Made by a program: the position numbers and the translations under genes. Below, in pieces: positions 5,993-7,827 of a stretch of 7,827 nucleotides of DNA (positions are counted from its first letter, which is position 1; each line of letters begins with the position of its first letter). Source of the stretch: an uncultured Cellvibrio sp. (lineage in GTDB: Bacteria > Pseudomonadota > Gammaproteobacteria > Pseudomonadales > Cellvibrionaceae); assembly GCA_946482345.1 (NCBI GenBank), contig CAMLRJ010000144.1, forward strand, positions 1-7,827, given 5' to 3'. The notes beneath the pieces were generated by a model, which was given only the letters and a program-made list of their open reading frames with translations, was not told the DNA's origin and made no database searches.

Positions 5993-6721
5993 ATGAACAA
6001 TCTGGAATTGATTCGCGTTTTTCCCCGTAATCCAATCGGCAAAGATTATATCTGCTCGGATATTCACGGCCATTTTTCGATACTGCAACAGGCATTACAT
6101 GATGTTGGATTTAATGAGCAGTCGGATCGACTTTTTTGTCTGGGCGATTTAATTGATCGTGGTGATGAATCGCATCTCGCATTGAAATGGTTGGAAAAAC
6201 CCTGGTTTTTTTCGATTCAAGGTAATCACGAACGGATGTTAATCAATACCATAGAGCGCCAATCAGAAACACTTTGGCGGCAATGGATGATGTGGGGCGG
6301 TGATTGGGCCGAGACAATGGATTTTGCAGAGCTTAATCCGTTTTATGAGACGTTTAGAAAGTTACCTGTCGCGATAGAAATTGAATTAAATAATGGCAAA
6401 TCCATAGGTTTGGTGCATGCGGAATTACCTGATCAATGCGATTGGCATCAAGTGAAAAATTTACTGCGCAATATCACACCTGAAAATATTGAAGTCATGC
6501 GCGAAACAAGCGACATGCTGTGGAATAAAAACCAACCCTTGCTGCCATTGGAAAAAGTTTTTCAAATTGAATCAGTAAAAAATATCGATCACGTCTTTCA
6601 TGGGCACACCATAGTGGACGATTACCTGACCATCACCAATCGCACATTTATGGATTTGGGTGCTTATAGTACGGGGACTATTGGTTTGATTTGCCCTGAA
6701 GAGTTTTTGAACGGATGTTAA
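5993..6721 (+). CDS. PrpA/lambda-type metallophosphatase (serine/threonine protein phosphatase family)
   Basis: The 242-residue cytoplasmic protein carries the calcineurin-like phosphoesterase signature in order: SDIHGH (22-27, metal ligands D23 and H25), GDLIDRG (51-57, D52, D55, R56), GNHE (77-80, N78, H79), H142 in the LVHAELP segment and HGHT (203-206). This matches the PPP-type bacteriophage lambda phosphatase/PrpA group, with dinuclear Mn or Fe/Zn centres that remove phosphate from proteins; ApaH-type diadenosine hydrolases share these motifs and are an alternative. Length is slightly above the roughly 220 residues usual for PrpA. No signal peptide is visible. I chose the ATG at 5993 over the TTG at 5969; the only ribosome-site-like AAGG (5974-5977) is 15 bases away, so translation initiation may be weak. 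It stands alone between two terminators, and its promoter is not evident in the 45 bases after the first. Confidence 0.88.
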   Translation: MNNLELIRVFPRNPIGKDYICSDIHGHFSILQQALHDVGFNEQSDRLFCLGDLIDRGDESHLALKWLEKPWFFSIQGNHERMLINTIERQSETLWRQWMMWGGDWAETMDFAELNPFYETFRKLPVAIEIELNNGKSIGLVHAELPDQCDWHQVKNLLRNITPENIEVMRETSDMLWNKNQPLLPLEKVFQIESVKNIDHVFHGHTIVDDYLTITNRTFMDLGAYSTGTIGLICPEEFLNGC

Positions 6722-6725
6722 TTCC

Positions 6726-6760
6726 AAAAAGCACCCGCCATTCGGCGGGTGTTTTATTTT
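6726..6760. terminator. Bidirectional Rho-independent terminator
   Basis: An 8-bp perfect stem (CACCCGCC at 6732-6739 with GGCGGGTG at 6744-6751) has a 4-base loop. TTTTATTTTTT follows on the plus strand, and the preceding AAAAA becomes TTTTT after the hairpin on the minus strand. It sits between the convergent phosphatase and TonB-like genes and can serve both. Confidence 0.9.
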
Positions 6761-7741
6761 TTACTGCGGTAAGAAATCAAACGTTTGATTGACCGTTGTG
6801 CGGCTGACATTCGATGGAGGAAAACTGATTAAGCGAACGCGACGCAGGATTGCGCTTTCCAGTTCGGCATCTTTCAGTTCGCTGGAAACAATGGTTGCTT
6901 CAACAATTTTTCCGTTGGGATCTATCACAATTTTTACAATCATTTTTCCTTGTAGCGTTGCGTTTTGGCGCAATGCTTTATTGTAAATTTGATAGATCGC
7001 ACCCTTGTGTTGATCCATCACTCGCGAAATTTCACGAGGATCACGTGCTGCACCGCCTTCACCATCACTATTACCTGCAGTAGCGACAGGCGCTTTTTTG
7101 GCATTTTCGGCGAGTGTACTTTTGACTTTGGTATTCTCGCGACCTGAAAGTGCAACGCCACCGACATCACGACTGAGTTGAGCGGTGTTGATGCCGCCAC
7201 TGGCAACTTTGGCGCCACTGGTAATCATTGCTCTGTCAATTTGTGTCGCTTGCGGTTGACCCACTGCCTGGGTTGTTGCCGTTCTTTCCAGCTCCACTGT
7301 CGGCATCATCTCGCGCATTTCAGCCAGATCATCTTTGAATTGTGCCAATTCAGTTTGTGCTACCTGTTCTTTTGCGCGATCGATGGCGGCTTTAGGTGGT
7401 TTTACCGGTTCCGGTTTTTTTTCAGGTTTGGGTTCCTCTTTTTTAGGCTCGGGTTTTTTCTCTTCCGGCTTTTTTTCTTCAGGTTTTTTTTCTTCTTTTT
7501 TAGGTTCCACTTTTGGTGGTGGCGGTATTTCTTTTTTCTCCAGAATGACACGGGCTAATTGCGGCGGTAACTCTTCTTTTTCGGCGCGTGTTAATTCGGG
7601 AACTTCAATAATCGTGATGATCAGGCTCAGGGTTAACATCACGCCAGCCAATATTGTCAGTATGGACTGAAAGCGTTTGTCATCCAGAATGGATGAACTC
7701 CATGGGAGTTGTAGATTGAGGATAGCAGTGCTGGTACTCAT
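6761..7741 (-). CDS. TonB-like AgmX/PglI C-terminal domain protein
   Basis: The 326-residue protein has a short cytoplasmic N-terminus, one transmembrane segment (about 26-47, followed by the periplasm), a rigid Pro/Lys/Glu-rich stretch (about 71-117, with PPPP and repeated KKPEE units), a less ordered Ala/Gly-rich region (about 150-232) and a C-terminal domain (about 235-326). The C-terminal domain follows the AgmX/PglI pattern: a helix that includes HKGAIYQIYNKALRQN, then LQGKMIVKIVIDPNGKI and RLISFPP. The layout is TonB-like: a membrane anchor that couples to a proton channel, a periplasm-spanning segment and a domain that contacts partners. Such proteins are typically encoded with ExbB/TolQ and ExbD/TolR homologues. 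Which process it powers is not visible. GGGAGG (7748-7753) lies 6 bases before the ATG, inside the 3' end of the upstream gene, so the two are translationally coupled. It ends next to a bidirectional terminator. Confidence 0.85.
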   Translation of the reverse strand: MSTSTAILNLQLPWSSSILDDKRFQSILTILAGVMLTLSLIITIIEVPELTRAEKEELPPQLARVILEKKEIPPPPKVEPKKEEKKPEEKKPEEKKPEPKKEEPKPEKKPEPVKPPKAAIDRAKEQVAQTELAQFKDDLAEMREMMPTVELERTATTQAVGQPQATQIDRAMITSGAKVASGGINTAQLSRDVGGVALSGRENTKVKSTLAENAKKAPVATAGNSDGEGGAARDPREISRVMDQHKGAIYQIYNKALRQNATLQGKMIVKIVIDPNGKIVEATIVSSELKDAELESAILRRVRLISFPPSNVSRTTVNQTFDFLPQ

Positions 7742-7743
7742 TG

Positions 7744-7827
7744 CTAACCTCCCTGGCCTGAAGCGCTGACTTGTTTTTGTGTCACAGCCAATGCGATATC
7801 ACGATATTCCGCCAGCGCACAAGTTGA
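7744..7827 (-). CDS. 3' end of an upstream gene in the TonB-like operon (truncated by window)
   Basis: This is the only minus-strand frame open through the last 84 bases, encoding 27 residues (ending VSASGQGG) before a TAG that stops 2 bases ahead of the TonB-like ATG. The tail is too short to name the family. From the usual neighbourhood of AgmX/PglI proteins, an ExbB/ExbD-type channel subunit or a periplasmic partner is the first guess, but the visible residues neither confirm nor exclude it. Confidence 0.6.
   Translation of the reverse strand, partial: STCALAEYRDIALAVTQKQVSASGQGG

Noticed and set aside
7178..7670. Plus-strand open frames rich in Phe and Gly opposite the TonB-like gene
   Set aside because: They are shadows of the Lys/Glu/Pro-rich periplasmic segment on the minus strand.

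Overview
The window looks like chromosomal DNA of a plant-polysaccharide-degrading gammaproteobacterium, most likely Cellvibrio or a close Cellvibrionaceae relative. This placement is inferred from secreted enzymes carrying family 2 cellulose-binding modules on long Ser/Arg-rich linkers, moderate GC, and an AGE-family sugar isomerase/epimerase gene behind a LacI-type operator. No rRNA, tRNA, CRISPR array or insertion sequence was found.

Layout. (1) Positions 1-482 (+): the 3' end of an unrecognised gene. (2) Positions 495-2196 (-): an AGE-family sugar isomerase/epimerase gene followed by a TrmH/SpoU-type RNA methyltransferase gene. Upstream of the AGE gene are a sigma70-like promoter, a LacI-family-type operator overlapping its -35 box, a degenerate second operator, and an intrinsic terminator hairpin inside the leader with a competing pairing. 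This resembles a transcription attenuator. (3) Positions 2699-5884 (+), the centre of the window: a three-gene operon closed by a strong terminator. Its first gene encodes an N-terminally membrane-anchored periplasmic protein with no recognisable enzyme motif. The next two are tandemly duplicated secreted zinc metalloproteases of the metzincin type, each with a Ser-rich linker and a C-terminal CBM2. (4) Positions 5993-6721 (+): a PrpA/lambda-type protein phosphatase gene. (5) Positions 6761-7827 (-): a TonB-like AgmX/PglI-domain protein gene, coupled to the end of another gene that runs off the window. A bidirectional terminator separates (4) from (5).

The protease operon is the most interesting part. 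Both proteases go from signal peptide straight into the catalytic domain, with no propeptide. The gene in front encodes an anchored protein whose layout recalls dedicated secretion chaperones such as CpaB (partner of the metzincin CpaA) or lipase foldases. My hypothesis is that it is a trans-acting chaperone or inhibitor for two cellulose-targeted proteases using type II secretion. The two catalytic domains differ at only 13 of 215 positions, while their CBM2 modules are only about 40 % identical. The second CBM2 has lost all three surface tryptophans expected to bind cellulose, so the pair may deliver nearly the same protease to two different places.
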